Positions 1 through 6,571 of a DNA stretch of 6,571 bases are shown here, piece by piece. Both the position numbers and the translations under genes were made by a program. The notes under the pieces are model-generated. The model had not been told where the DNA came from, did not search any database, and was given only the letters and a program-made list of their open reading frames with translations. Numbering within the stretch: the stretch's first letter is position 1; every line of letters begins with the position of its first letter. This stretch comes from Gammaproteobacteria bacterium (GTDB lineage Bacteria; Pseudomonadota; Gammaproteobacteria; Steroidobacterales; JABDKV01). The stretch spans positions 1 through 6,571 of the forward strand of contig JAOTXR010000125.1 in the NCBI GenBank assembly GCA_029862285.1, read 5' to 3'.

Positions 1-311
1 GTAACAGCCCGGTCACGATCATCGCCATAAACCCGGATTATCGCGCGGCGCAGAGTGTCCGGACGGCTATTGATCAGTTCCTGCTGATCGAGCAGGTAGC
101 CACCCTTGGCTGTTACCGTAATCTCCAGCGGATTGTCTGGCATCTGCTCGGGCGCACCCGCCTCGATTGTCTGTGGCAGTGTGATTTTGAGTTCCGACTC
201 GCGTACAAAACTGGTCGAGACCATAAAAAACACCAGCAGCAGCAACACGACGTCAATCAACGACGTCAGATTGACCTCGGGTTCTTCCGGTAAACGGGCC
301 CGCAGATTCAA
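1..311 (-). CDS. exbD: ExbD/TolR-family biopolymer transport protein (3' end missing)
   Basis: Partner of the preceding ExbB-like protein: a single-TM protein with a periplasmic domain. I translated this frame by hand: 103 complete codons are visible, beginning MNLRARLPEEPEVNLTSLID and reading on through VVLLLLVFFMVSTSF to the left edge (ending DDRDRAV). Family members are about 135 to 150 residues, so some 30 to 45 are missing. LID at 18-20 carries the aspartate (D20) that corresponds to the proton-pathway Asp of ExbD/TolR (D25 in E. coli ExbD). The TM helix is about 20-34. The start is TTG at 311-309, overlapping the exbB stop as TTGA. No ATG or GTG occurs in frame nearby upstream, and starting at the first internal ATG (residue 30) would destroy the TM helix. 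MNLR followed by EEPEVNLT is the usual family N-terminus, so the TTG assignment is well supported. Confidence 0.92.
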   Translation of the reverse strand, partial: MNLRARLPEEPEVNLTSLIDVVLLLLVFFMVSTSFVRESELKITLPQTIEAGAPEQMPDNPLEITVTAKGGYLLDQQELINSRPDTLRRAIIRVYGDDRDRAV

Positions 312-937
312 ATCTGACCCCGCTCGATACGCCGCTCGCCACCATGCAGTGTCTCGACCAGCTTGATCGCTTCCTGTTCCATTTGCACGACGAGAGAATC
401 GACCCGGCCGCGCAAATAGCGGTATCCCATCAACGCCGGTATTGCCACCGACAGGCCGGCCGCGGTTGTGATGAGTGCTTCGGATATACCGCCGGCAAGC
501 ACGGTCGGGTTACCGACACCGTGGGCCTGTATCGCAGCAAAGACTTTGACCATACCGATGACCGTACCGAGCAGCCCCAGTAATGGTGAGATCGCGGCAA
601 TAGTCCCGAGCGGATTGAGAAAACGCTCCAGCTCATGAACGACATGCCGGCCGGTATCCTCGATGCTCTCCTTCATTACATCGCGCTCGGAATCCCGATA
701 GCTGAGACCTGACGCCAGTATCCGCCCCAGCGGCGAGCTGTCGCGCAGCGCGTGTATATGCCGGTCGTCGAGCTGCTCTTTTTCGACCCAGTACCAGACT
801 TTTGCAGCGAGATCGGTCGGCAATACACGCTTGCGGCGCAAGGTCCACAAGCGCTCGACGATAATGGCGCCAGCCACAATGGAACAGAGCACCAGTGGCA
901 GCATCAGCCAGCCACCCGCCCTGACTATCTCAAACAT
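308..937 (-). CDS. exbB: ExbB/TolQ/MotA-family proton channel protein
   Basis: Inner-membrane subunit of an ExbB-ExbD type motor that uses the proton-motive force, normally to energise a periplasm-spanning partner such as TonB or TolA. It has 209 residues. TM1 covers about 9-28 (GGWLMLPLVLCSIVAGAIIV), followed by a cytoplasmic helical region; TM2 is about 110-135 with the family core PLLGLLGTVIGM (118-129); TM3 is about 150-172 with GISEALITTAAGLSVAIPA. This three-TM layout and both motifs match the MotA_ExbB family. ATG 937 is preceded by a good Shine-Dalgarno (AGAGGGG, 948-942). The stop TGA overlaps the exbD start by 4 bases (TTGA). No tonB or tolA lies in the window, so the energised partner is unknown. 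ExbB and TolQ are hard to tell apart by sequence alone; the comEC-linked location favours the ExbB-like group found upstream of msbA-lpxK in other Gammaproteobacteria. Confidence 0.92.
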   Translation of the reverse strand: MFEIVRAGGWLMLPLVLCSIVAGAIIVERLWTLRRKRVLPTDLAAKVWYWVEKEQLDDRHIHALRDSSPLGRILASGLSYRDSERDVMKESIEDTGRHVVHELERFLNPLGTIAAISPLLGLLGTVIGMVKVFAAIQAHGVGNPTVLAGGISEALITTAAGLSVAIPALMGYRYLRGRVDSLVVQMEQEAIKLVETLHGGERRIERGQI

Positions 938-941
938 AAAA

Positions 942-948
942 CCCCTCT
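942..948 (-). promoter_or_regulatory. Shine-Dalgarno sequence of exbB
   Basis: The minus strand reads AGAGGGG here, with its GAGG core 6 bases before ATG 937. It is the clearest ribosome binding site in the window, fixes the exbB start, and indicates independent initiation rather than coupling to comEC, whose stop lies 78 bases upstream. Confidence 0.7.
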
Positions 949-959
949 GGCAGAAACAC

Positions 960-974
960 CGGTTAGCGGAACCG
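960..974 (-). other. Small hairpin in the exbB leader
   Basis: CGGTT and AACCG form a 5-base-pair stem around a 5-base loop (CCGCT on the minus strand). It directly adjoins the 12-base palindrome and lies 22 bases before the exbB start. It has no poly-U tail, so it is not a terminator. It might modulate exbB translation or mRNA stability; the stem is short and could be chance. Confidence 0.3.
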
Positions 975-986
975 CAGCGTACGCTG
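975..986. repeat. Perfect 12-base palindrome in the comEC-exbB gap
   Basis: CAGCGTACGCTG equals its own reverse complement. It lies in the 78-base non-coding gap, 38 bases before the exbB start and just downstream of the candidate promoter. It could be a dimeric-protein binding site or part of a folded leader RNA, but it has no U-run and is not a normal intrinsic terminator. Function is unknown. Confidence 0.45.
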
Positions 987-1007
987 GCGACCCCGCGAAG
1001 CGAGCCA

Positions 1008-1036
1008 ATAGTACTTCACCTGCCACCGCTACCCAA
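1008..1036 (-). promoter_or_regulatory. Weak sigma-70-like promoter candidate ahead of exbB
   Basis: On the minus strand TTGGGT (1036-1031) and TACTAT (1013-1008) are separated by exactly 17 bases. Matches to the consensus are 3 of 6 for the -35 box and 4 of 6 for the -10 box. The pair straddles the comEC stop codon, and transcription would begin near 1001, leaving a leader of about 64 bases before exbB. Such weak matches are common by chance; this is a candidate only. Confidence 0.2.
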
Positions 1037-3355
1037 AGTGTGCCCCGCTGGTCCGACAAGCAATTTACATGGTGGCCGCCAGAATCGTTGACGCTCACAG
1101 CGATGCAGCCGTAGCAGAATTTCGCCATCGCGGTCGATACGCGCCGAAATAGCGCCCATGGAAGCTGTATCAAAAAGCAGCGCGCCTGATCTGCGCCAAC
1201 GCTCGACCACCTGCGGACGCGGAAACCCCCACCGATTCGCATAGCCGATAGAAACAAACACATGACTTGCGCTTAGCGCATCGACAAATGCCTGGGTCGA
1301 GGAAGTCTCGCTCCCATGATGCGGGGCGCTTAGCAGATCACAATCCAGCGCGGATACCTGCGTGTGCACTAAGGCACGCTCCGCCGGTGCCTCAATATCA
1401 CCGGTTAGCAGAACGCAGAACCTCGCATTAGAAACTTTCAGCACGCAACTGGCATTATTATCAGACCAGTTCTCACCGGCACCGGGGTGGATTATTTCGA
1501 AACTTACACCGTCCCAGAACCACCGCTGTCCACGCTCGCATGGCGCATGATCAGCCACACCGCCGGCCAGGACCGAGACATCCGGATAGTGCTCCAGCAG
1601 CGTCTGCAGGCCACCCGCATGGTCGGCGTCTCCATGACTGATTACCAATCTGTCAATGCGACTGATTCCAACCTGTCGCAGATAAGGAATCACTACGCTT
1701 CCGGCGGCGTCTTTGCCACTACGCCAAGCCGGCCCCGCGTCGAATATCAAAACATGGGTGTTGGTTCGCACAACTGTGGCCAGTCCCTGCCCCACATCCA
1801 GCAACGTCACGTCGAAGTCACCGGGAATCGGCGCCGGTGTCGATGTCGTCAACGCAGGAATGAAACAGATAACGCCCACCCACCGGGCCGGCCAGCCGCG
1901 CGGCGCCAGACACCAACCCGCGCCCGCCACCGCCAGCACGACCGCAACAACTGGCGTATGGCCGGCCTGGTGGATCAGCCATTGAACTTGGGACACTTGC
2001 TCCAGGCAGGGCCATAACTTGTCGAGCACCCTCGCAATGCCCCGCAGGATAAACGCTCCGGCGTCCGCGTAAGCAAGATATGCGACAACGCCGCAAAGCA
2101 CGGCTGGCACCAGAACCACGCCAAACAACGGCAGAACAAAAAAATTAACCAACGGAGCAGCCAGAGAAACCTGACCGAAGAATATGATCGTCAGTGGCAT
2201 CAATCCGATCAAGACGGCCAACTGTATCGACCACAGACTGCGTAACCGTGAATGAACTATATGTCCGGCGCTGAAATAAAGAATCACGGTTACCGCCGAA
2301 AATGACAACCAGAATCCGGTATCCAGTGGCGACATCGGGTCAAATAACAGAATGAGGATCAGCGCGAAAGACAACGCATGCGTTGACCGGAGCTCGCGCC
2401 TGGCCAGCCGCGCGGCCAGCAGAACAAACACAACGATGAGCGCGCGTTGCGTAGGAATACTGAATCCCGCCAGCGCTGCGTATGCCAACGCCATCAGTGC
2501 CGATGTGAAACACCCAACGACAATGCTGTGACCCCGCAGCCCTCCTGCCAGCGCCCCCAACACGTATCCGAGCGTAGCGACTATGCCGACGTGCAAGCCG
2601 CTAATCGCTACCAGGTGACTCAAGCCAGTCCGCCGCAAGACACGCCAATGCGACTGTTTCAGATACTGTCGATCGCCGACTGCCAGTGCGACCAACAGCG
2701 GCCCACCATTGGAATCATCCAGGGACTGAATCAGATCGCGAGAAAGCCAGTCGCGCAGATATACGAGAGAACCGGACACACCTCGGTCTTCAAGAAGGCG
2801 GTTGTCACCACGACGGACATAGCCCGATGCGGCAACCGCATTGCGAAATGCATAATCCTCCCGGTGCCTCCGACCAGGATTGGACAAACCCCTGGGCGCA
2901 CGCAATCGGACATCGAGTTGCCACAATTCGCCTGGCCGTGGCTGTCGCGCATCCGTTGGAAAATCGTACCAACGCAAGTCGACGGCAACTGCGTTGCTGC
3001 TACCAAACGGTAACTGTGCATCCACTCGAAAAGCGAGCGTTGTATCCTGCTGCCGAACCAGGCTGCTGACTCGCGCTTCAAGTATTGCTTCGATGGCGCC
3101 CTGCTCGAAAAGCATCCGCTCCGATAACACAAGCCGGGCATTGCAATACGCCCACGCAAACCCCACGCATAACCCAAGAACTGAATACGTGACGGCAGAC
3201 GGCCAACGTAAACAGATAAGGCCTGCCAGTGTCAGCACCAGACAAACCAGAAACGCCGACGGCAAGTGTGGCAGCGTGAACAACACGGCCATTCCGGTCA
3301 GCAGTGAAACTGCCAGACGCGGCAGATTGATGAACGCTGCGCTACGCACGGTCAC
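1016..3355 (-). CDS. comEC: ComEC/Rec2 family DNA-internalization competence protein
   Basis: Polytopic inner-membrane protein that forms the channel through which single-stranded DNA enters the cytoplasm during natural transformation. It has 779 residues, full length for the family, with all three domains: N-terminal TM helices (about 11-70) and an OB-like DUF4131 region containing NPGRRHREDYAFRN and SGYVRRG (about 80-182); the Competence membrane domain (about 215-490) with GLSHLVAISGLHVG (244-257); and a C-terminal metallo-beta-lactamase-like domain (from about 513) with DVGQG (520-524), FDAGP (538-542), SHGDADHAGG (573-582), TGDIE (651-655) and APHHGS (677-682). Metal ligands thus look intact. 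The GTG start is bounded by an in-frame TGA at 3367-3365; GTG 3349 is the only close alternative. No good Shine-Dalgarno is visible. It sits between lolD and exbB, an arrangement seen in other Gammaproteobacteria; whether the host is transformable cannot be judged here. Confidence 0.96.
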   Translation of the reverse strand: MTVRSAAFINLPRLAVSLLTGMAVLFTLPHLPSAFLVCLVLTLAGLICLRWPSAVTYSVLGLCVGFAWAYCNARLVLSERMLFEQGAIEAILEARVSSLVRQQDTTLAFRVDAQLPFGSSNAVAVDLRWYDFPTDARQPRPGELWQLDVRLRAPRGLSNPGRRHREDYAFRNAVAASGYVRRGDNRLLEDRGVSGSLVYLRDWLSRDLIQSLDDSNGGPLLVALAVGDRQYLKQSHWRVLRRTGLSHLVAISGLHVGIVATLGYVLGALAGGLRGHSIVVGCFTSALMALAYAALAGFSIPTQRALIVVFVLLAARLARRELRSTHALSFALILILLFDPMSPLDTGFWLSFSAVTVILYFSAGHIVHSRLRSLWSIQLAVLIGLMPLTIIFFGQVSLAAPLVNFFVLPLFGVVLVPAVLCGVVAYLAYADAGAFILRGIARVLDKLWPCLEQVSQVQWLIHQAGHTPVVAVVLAVAGAGWCLAPRGWPARWVGVICFIPALTTSTPAPIPGDFDVTLLDVGQGLATVVRTNTHVLIFDAGPAWRSGKDAAGSVVIPYLRQVGISRIDRLVISHGDADHAGGLQTLLEHYPDVSVLAGGVADHAPCERGQRWFWDGVSFEIIHPGAGENWSDNNASCVLKVSNARFCVLLTGDIEAPAERALVHTQVSALDCDLLSAPHHGSETSSTQAFVDALSASHVFVSIGYANRWGFPRPQVVERWRRSGALLFDTASMGAISARIDRDGEILLRLHRCERQRFWRPPCKLLVGPAGHTLGSGGR

Positions 3356-3409
3356 ACCGTGCGATCAGTTCAGGCGTCTGACCAGTGGAGTACTTCTACG
3401 TTTTGCCGG
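3356..3409 (-). other. 54-base lolD-comEC intergenic gap
   Basis: Non-coding space between the lolD TAA and the comEC GTG. I find no credible Shine-Dalgarno before GTG 3355, no convincing promoter boxes and no terminator. A 4-base-pair stem (TCAG/CTGA, 3381-3370) is too short to mean much. The absence of a terminator is consistent with read-through from lolD into comEC. Confidence 0.5.
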
Positions 3410-4120
3410 TTAGTCCTGGTTGACCTGGACGGGGCTTAGGACACCGTCTTCCAGCGAGAGAATTCGATCCATGCGCCGGGCGATACGCATGTCGTGGGTA
3501 ACCACAACCAGACTGGTTCCCAGGTCGCGATTGAGCTCGAGCATTGTCTCGAATACCCGTCCGCCCGTGCGGCCATCGAGATTGCCGGTGGGCTCGTCGG
3601 CCAGCACCAGCGCCGGGCGGGTAATCAACGCCCGCGCAACCGCCGCTCTCTGCCGCTCGCCACCCGATAGTTGTGACGGCTTGTGATCGAGTCGTTCGCC
3701 AAGACCCACGCGACAGAGCAGATCGGCCGCCTGTTTCCTGGCATCGTCAACGGTGTCGCGACGAATCAACAACGGCATGGCCACGTTTTCCAGCGCGCTA
3801 AATTCCGGTAACAGGTGATGGAACTGGTAAACAAACCCGATCGACCGGTTGCGCATCAGGCCACGTTCGGCATCGTCCAGATGGCTCAGATCGCGGCCAT
3901 TGACGAGCACGCTTCCCGACGTCGGCTCATCCAGGCCACCCATGATCTGCAGCAGCGTAGTCTTGCCACAACCGGACGCCCCAATAATGGACAAGCGTTC
4001 TCCAGGCTGCACCTCCAACTCGACGTCTCGCAACACCGTCAATGTCCCGTTGGCCTGCGGATAGCTGCGGGCAATGTGCACACAACGCAACGCGGCGTTA
4101 CTGACGGTTGTGTCATTCAT
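3410..4120 (-). CDS. lolD: LolD, ATPase subunit of the lipoprotein-releasing ABC transporter
   Basis: Cytoplasmic ATPase that powers lipoprotein extraction by the two adjacent permeases. The protein is 236 residues, normal for LolD (about 230). All ABC motifs are intact: Walker A GASGCGKTT (47-55), Q-loop in FVYQFHHLLPEFSALENV (96-113), signature LSGGERQR (151-158), Walker B with LVLADEPTGNLD (171-182) and switch histidine in VVVTHD (205-210). The QFHHLLPEF stretch is characteristic of LolD and separates it from the related MacB and FtsE ATPases; the neighbouring lolC/E genes agree. ATG 4120 lies 4 bases after the lolC stop, so translation is probably coupled. The N-terminus (MNDTTVSNAALRCVHIARSY) has the expected length before the first beta strand. 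The gene ends in TAA, 54 bases before comEC. Confidence 0.97.
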   Translation of the reverse strand: MNDTTVSNAALRCVHIARSYPQANGTLTVLRDVELEVQPGERLSIIGASGCGKTTLLQIMGGLDEPTSGSVLVNGRDLSHLDDAERGLMRNRSIGFVYQFHHLLPEFSALENVAMPLLIRRDTVDDARKQAADLLCRVGLGERLDHKPSQLSGGERQRAAVARALITRPALVLADEPTGNLDGRTGGRVFETMLELNRDLGTSLVVVTHDMRIARRMDRILSLEDGVLSPVQVNQD

Positions 4121-4124
4121 AGCG

Positions 4125-5375
4125 TCATTCGTGACGGAGGGCGTCGGCCGGCCGGGTGCGGGCAGCGCGCCACGCCGGAAATACAGTGGACAACATTGCG
4201 AGTAAAAATGCGGTCAACGCAATTTTCGTAACATCGGCGGATTGTATTCGTGCCGGCAGGTCACTAAGAAAATAGACCTCCGGGGACACCAGCTCGGTTC
4301 GCAGCACCCGCTCCAGCCAGCGCACGATAGTCTCGATGTTCAGCGCTCCAATTATCCCCAACAACACGCCACCGAGTGTACCTATCGCGCCGATCAATGT
4401 CCCCTGGATCATAAATATGCTCATGATCCCGCGCGGACTCGCACCCAGCGTGCGCATTATCGCGATGTCGCCTTGTTTGTCTTTCACTACCATGACCAGG
4501 GTAGACACAATATTGAACGCGGCGACACCAACGACCAGCAGCAAAATTACAAACATTACGGTCTTTGTCAGTTGTATCGAGCGAAAAAAGTTCGCGTGCT
4601 TGCGGGTCCAGTCGCTGACAAAAACACCACCACCCATTTCGCGAGCGATCTGTGTGACAAGCTTTGGCGCTGCAAACATATCATCCAGTCGCAGGCGCAC
4701 GCCGCTTACCGAATCGCCCAGTCGAAATAACTTTGCTGCATCGTCGAGATGTACAAACGCCAGCCCGCGATCGAATTCATGCATGCCTGCCTCGAAAATG
4801 CCGGCTACGGTAAAACGACGCATCCGCGGCATGATGCCGGCCGGCGTAACATTGGCCTTGGAGATGAGCAGTATGACCCGGTCTCCGACCGAAACACGCA
4901 AAGCGCTGGCCAGGGCGGCACCGATCAATACCCGGTAGCTACCCGATTCCAGTGCGGCTGGACTACCTTCCCGCATCAATCCTGCCAGCGCAGAAACATC
5001 GCTCTCAGCCTCCGGTTCCATGCCACGCACCAGCACACCGCTGAGTTGCTCGCCATTGACCAGCATGCCCTCACCTTCGATAAATGGTGCAACCGCGACT
5101 ACTCGTTCGTTCTCCATTGCATGTTTCTGTACCGCGCGCCAATGCGGCAGCGTGTCATCGAAACCGGTAATTGTCGCGTGTGAAGCCAGGGCCAGAATGC
5201 GCTCGCGCAACTCCTGTTCGAAACCATTCATCACCGACAAAACGATAATCAGTACCGCAACGCCAATAGCTATGCCGAGCATTGAGATCGCAGAAATAAA
5301 TGACACAAACCCGGTGCGGGCCCTGGGACGCACATAGCGGGTGCCAACAAACCATTCGTACATGCGTGACATCAT
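4125..5375 (-). CDS. lolC: LolC/LolE-family lipoprotein-releasing ABC transporter permease, second copy
   Basis: Second membrane permease of the lipoprotein exporter, 416 residues from the chosen ATG, which fits the family (about 400 to 415). TM1 spans roughly residues 22-50 and contains SFISAISMLGIAIG and LSVMNGFE. A periplasmic domain follows to about 265, then TM2 (about 270-295), TM3 (about 312-345) and TM4 (about 378-403), ending in PADALRHE. Residues 177-184, TPAGIMPR, resemble the LolA-binding Hook of E. coli LolC (recalled as TPMGRIPS), hence the lolC label. The frame stays open upstream to 5489, but those 38 extra residues lie over the end of the preceding gene and look nothing like the family. 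ATG 5375 gives a 4-base ATGA overlap and implies translational coupling; ATG 5372 and ATG 5363 (MYEWFVGTRYVR, close to E. coli LolC's MYQPVALFIGLRYMR) are alternatives. No strong Shine-Dalgarno is visible. lolD follows 4 bases later. Confidence 0.93.
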   Translation of the reverse strand: MMSRMYEWFVGTRYVRPRARTGFVSFISAISMLGIAIGVAVLIIVLSVMNGFEQELRERILALASHATITGFDDTLPHWRAVQKHAMENERVVAVAPFIEGEGMLVNGEQLSGVLVRGMEPEAESDVSALAGLMREGSPAALESGSYRVLIGAALASALRVSVGDRVILLISKANVTPAGIMPRMRRFTVAGIFEAGMHEFDRGLAFVHLDDAAKLFRLGDSVSGVRLRLDDMFAAPKLVTQIAREMGGGVFVSDWTRKHANFFRSIQLTKTVMFVILLLVVGVAAFNIVSTLVMVVKDKQGDIAIMRTLGASPRGIMSIFMIQGTLIGAIGTLGGVLLGIIGALNIETIVRWLERVLRTELVSPEVYFLSDLPARIQSADVTKIALTAFLLAMLSTVFPAWRAARTRPADALRHE

Positions 5376-6571
5376 TCGTACCGCAATGCTTCTGCGGGGT
5401 GGGTAGCGGCTGCGCGGCGGGCCGGATAGATAGTCGAGATTACCGACAATGCAAATGCCGCAAGTACAATAATGCCGACTTCCGGCCAACGCAGATCCGA
5501 CGGCACCGAGGTAATGTAATAAAGGTCCTTTGGCAGCAGATTAATGCCCAACAGGCTTTCTATTCGCGGCAGCAGAGTCTCTACATTGCTGGCGAGCAAC
5601 ACCCCCAGTGCCAGCCCCGACAACGTCCCTATCACACCAATCAGCATGCCCTGCACCATAAAAATCCGCATGACGCCACCAGGGCGCATCCCAATGGTGC
5701 GCAAAATAGCGATATCGGTTCGCTTGTCGCTGACTACCATCACCAGCGTAGCGACGATATTAAAGGCGGCTACCGCAACGATGAGCAGCAGAATGACAAA
5801 CATCATTGCCTTTTCGATCTTGATAGCGCGGAAATAGCTGGACTGCTCCTGGGTCCAGTCGCTGACAACGTAGTCCGGTCCCAAACCGGCAGCAAGATCT
5901 CTGGCCACTTCGTTGGCCCGAAACACATCCTCGACAGTTACCCGCACACCGTTCACCGCGCCTGATGGCAGCCCCATCAGGTCCGCCGCATCTGCTATGT
6001 GCACCAGCGCGCTGGCGGTATCGTGCTCGGCAATACCCACCTCGAATACACCGCTGAGATGGAACCGGCGCAATAGCGGTGAAATAGCCCCCGAAGCCGA
6101 GCTACGCGGGATCATGACGGAAATTTCGTCACCCGCCATCACCCCGGTTGCGCGTGCCAGCTCAGCACCTATGATCATACGATTCGATCCGGCCTCGAGC
6201 GTCGCAAGCAGACCCGGTTCCATGGCTCCACCCAGCGCCATGCCGCCACGATCCGGGTCCAGACCGCGGAGGATCACGCCATTGAGGTCGACGCCATTGA
6301 CCAGCAACCCCTCGCCGTCAACAAACGCCCCCGCCTGGCTAACCAGCGGGTGGCGCAAGGCCTGGTCACTGATCAGTGCCGGTTCGGCCAGCCAGCCGTT
6401 TTTACCACTGACGGTCACATGTGCCGTCAGGCTGAGTAACCGCGCACGCAGCTCATTACCAAAACCGTTCATGACCGACAACACAACAATCAGCGCCATC
6501 ACCCCGACCGCAATCCCCAGCAGCGAAATGGCTGAAATGAAAGAAATGTAGCGATTCTGGCGTCTGGCACC
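5372..6571 (-). CDS. lolE: LolC/LolE-family lipoprotein-releasing ABC transporter permease, first copy (5' end missing)
   Basis: Inner-membrane permease of the LolCDE exporter, which extracts outer-membrane-directed lipoproteins from the inner membrane and hands them to periplasmic LolA. The reading frame is open to the right edge: 399 residues are visible, beginning GARRQNRYISFISAISLLG. The family usually has only about 15 residues before this motif, so the start codon lies just outside; the GTG at 6502 is internal. Visible layout: TM1 with the LolC/E signature LSVMNGF; a periplasmic domain of roughly 220 residues; then three C-terminal TM segments, including the conserved run VILLLIVAVAAFNIVATLVMVV; and the family-typical end PAEALRYE. 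The stop TGA (5374-5372) overlaps the next gene's ATG. The protein is paralogous to the next gene. I prefer lolE over lolC because its Hook-like loop (ASGAISPL) lacks the first proline of the LolC Hook. Family is certain; C versus E is inference, and LolF-like is possible. Confidence 0.9.
   Translation of the reverse strand, partial: GARRQNRYISFISAISLLGIAVGVMALIVVLSVMNGFGNELRARLLSLTAHVTVSGKNGWLAEPALISDQALRHPLVSQAGAFVDGEGLLVNGVDLNGVILRGLDPDRGGMALGGAMEPGLLATLEAGSNRMIIGAELARATGVMAGDEISVMIPRSSASGAISPLLRRFHLSGVFEVGIAEHDTASALVHIADAADLMGLPSGAVNGVRVTVEDVFRANEVARDLAAGLGPDYVVSDWTQEQSSYFRAIKIEKAMMFVILLLIVAVAAFNIVATLVMVVSDKRTDIAILRTIGMRPGGVMRIFMVQGMLIGVIGTLSGLALGVLLASNVETLLPRIESLLGINLLPKDLYYITSVPSDLRWPEVGIIVLAAFALSVISTIYPARRAAATHPAEALRYE

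Noticed and set aside
1818..2096. Minus-strand 92-codon frame in another phase of comEC
   Set aside because: An out-of-frame shadow of comEC. The comEC frame itself is uninterrupted, so no frameshift needs explaining.
2447..3013. Plus-strand open frame of 188 codons inside comEC
   Set aside because: Opposite the conserved Competence and DUF4131 regions; no family resemblance.
3370..3381. TCAG/CTGA mini stem-loop between lolD and comEC as a terminator
   Set aside because: Only 4 base pairs with no following T-run; not a credible intrinsic terminator.
4336..4938. Plus-strand open frame of 200 codons
   Set aside because: Antisense to the conserved TM region of lolC, with low-complexity composition and no motif.
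5300..5965. Plus-strand open frame of 221 codons
   Set aside because: Antisense to both permease genes across their junction; the Gln/His/Arg-rich translation is a shadow of conserved coding sequence.
5372..6502. GTG at 6502 as the start of the first permease
   Set aside because: The 23 codons upstream to the window edge encode the conserved N-terminus (RYISFISAISLLGIAVG), so the gene is cut by the edge rather than starting here.
5913..6551. Plus-strand open frame of 212 codons
   Set aside because: Lies wholly antisense to the well-supported first permease. The translation is Ser/Pro/Arg-rich, with no recognisable domain.
1..6571. A hidden novel system (defence, mobile element, CRISPR or RNA gene)
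   Set aside because: Nearly all bases lie in six recognisable core genes with intact motifs. I saw no direct repeats, insertion-sequence ends, tRNA-like folds or foreign-looking genes.

Overview
The window is a compact, single-strand stretch of core genome. Six genes all read on the minus strand, from right to left: lolE-like (5' end cut by the right edge), lolC-like, lolD, comEC, exbB/tolQ-like and exbD/tolR-like (3' end cut by the left edge). The combination Lol lipoprotein exporter, ComEC/Rec2, ExbB/ExbD is an arrangement known from many non-enteric Gammaproteobacteria, where it usually leads into msbA, lpxK and kdsB; that continuation would lie beyond position 1. I therefore infer a Gram-negative gammaproteobacterium of moderately high GC. 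I cannot name a genus.

Right part (3410 to 6571): two tandem, clearly paralogous LolC/LolE-family membrane permeases overlap by 4 bases (ATGA). The ATPase gene lolD follows after a 4-base gap. Together they encode the inner-membrane ABC machine that extracts mature lipoproteins and passes them to LolA. Middle part (1016 to 3355): a full-length three-domain ComEC/Rec2 DNA-uptake channel, starting at GTG after a 54-base gap. Left part (1 to 937): an ExbB/TolQ/MotA-type proton-channel protein, 78 bases after comEC. It is coupled by a TTGA overlap to an ExbD/TolR-type partner that starts at TTG and runs off the left edge.

The close spacing and two overlapping junctions suggest one long transcript. 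The only intergenic spaces are 54 and 78 bases. The 78-base space, before exbB, holds a perfect 12-base palindrome, a small hairpin, a clear Shine-Dalgarno sequence and a weak promoter-like pair. No stretch over 300 bases lacks a gene. I see no RNA genes, mobile elements, CRISPR arrays or convincing terminators, and no sign of a novel system. The points worth a second look are modest: the tandem permeases with different Hook regions, the non-ATG starts of comEC and exbD, and the structured exbB leader.
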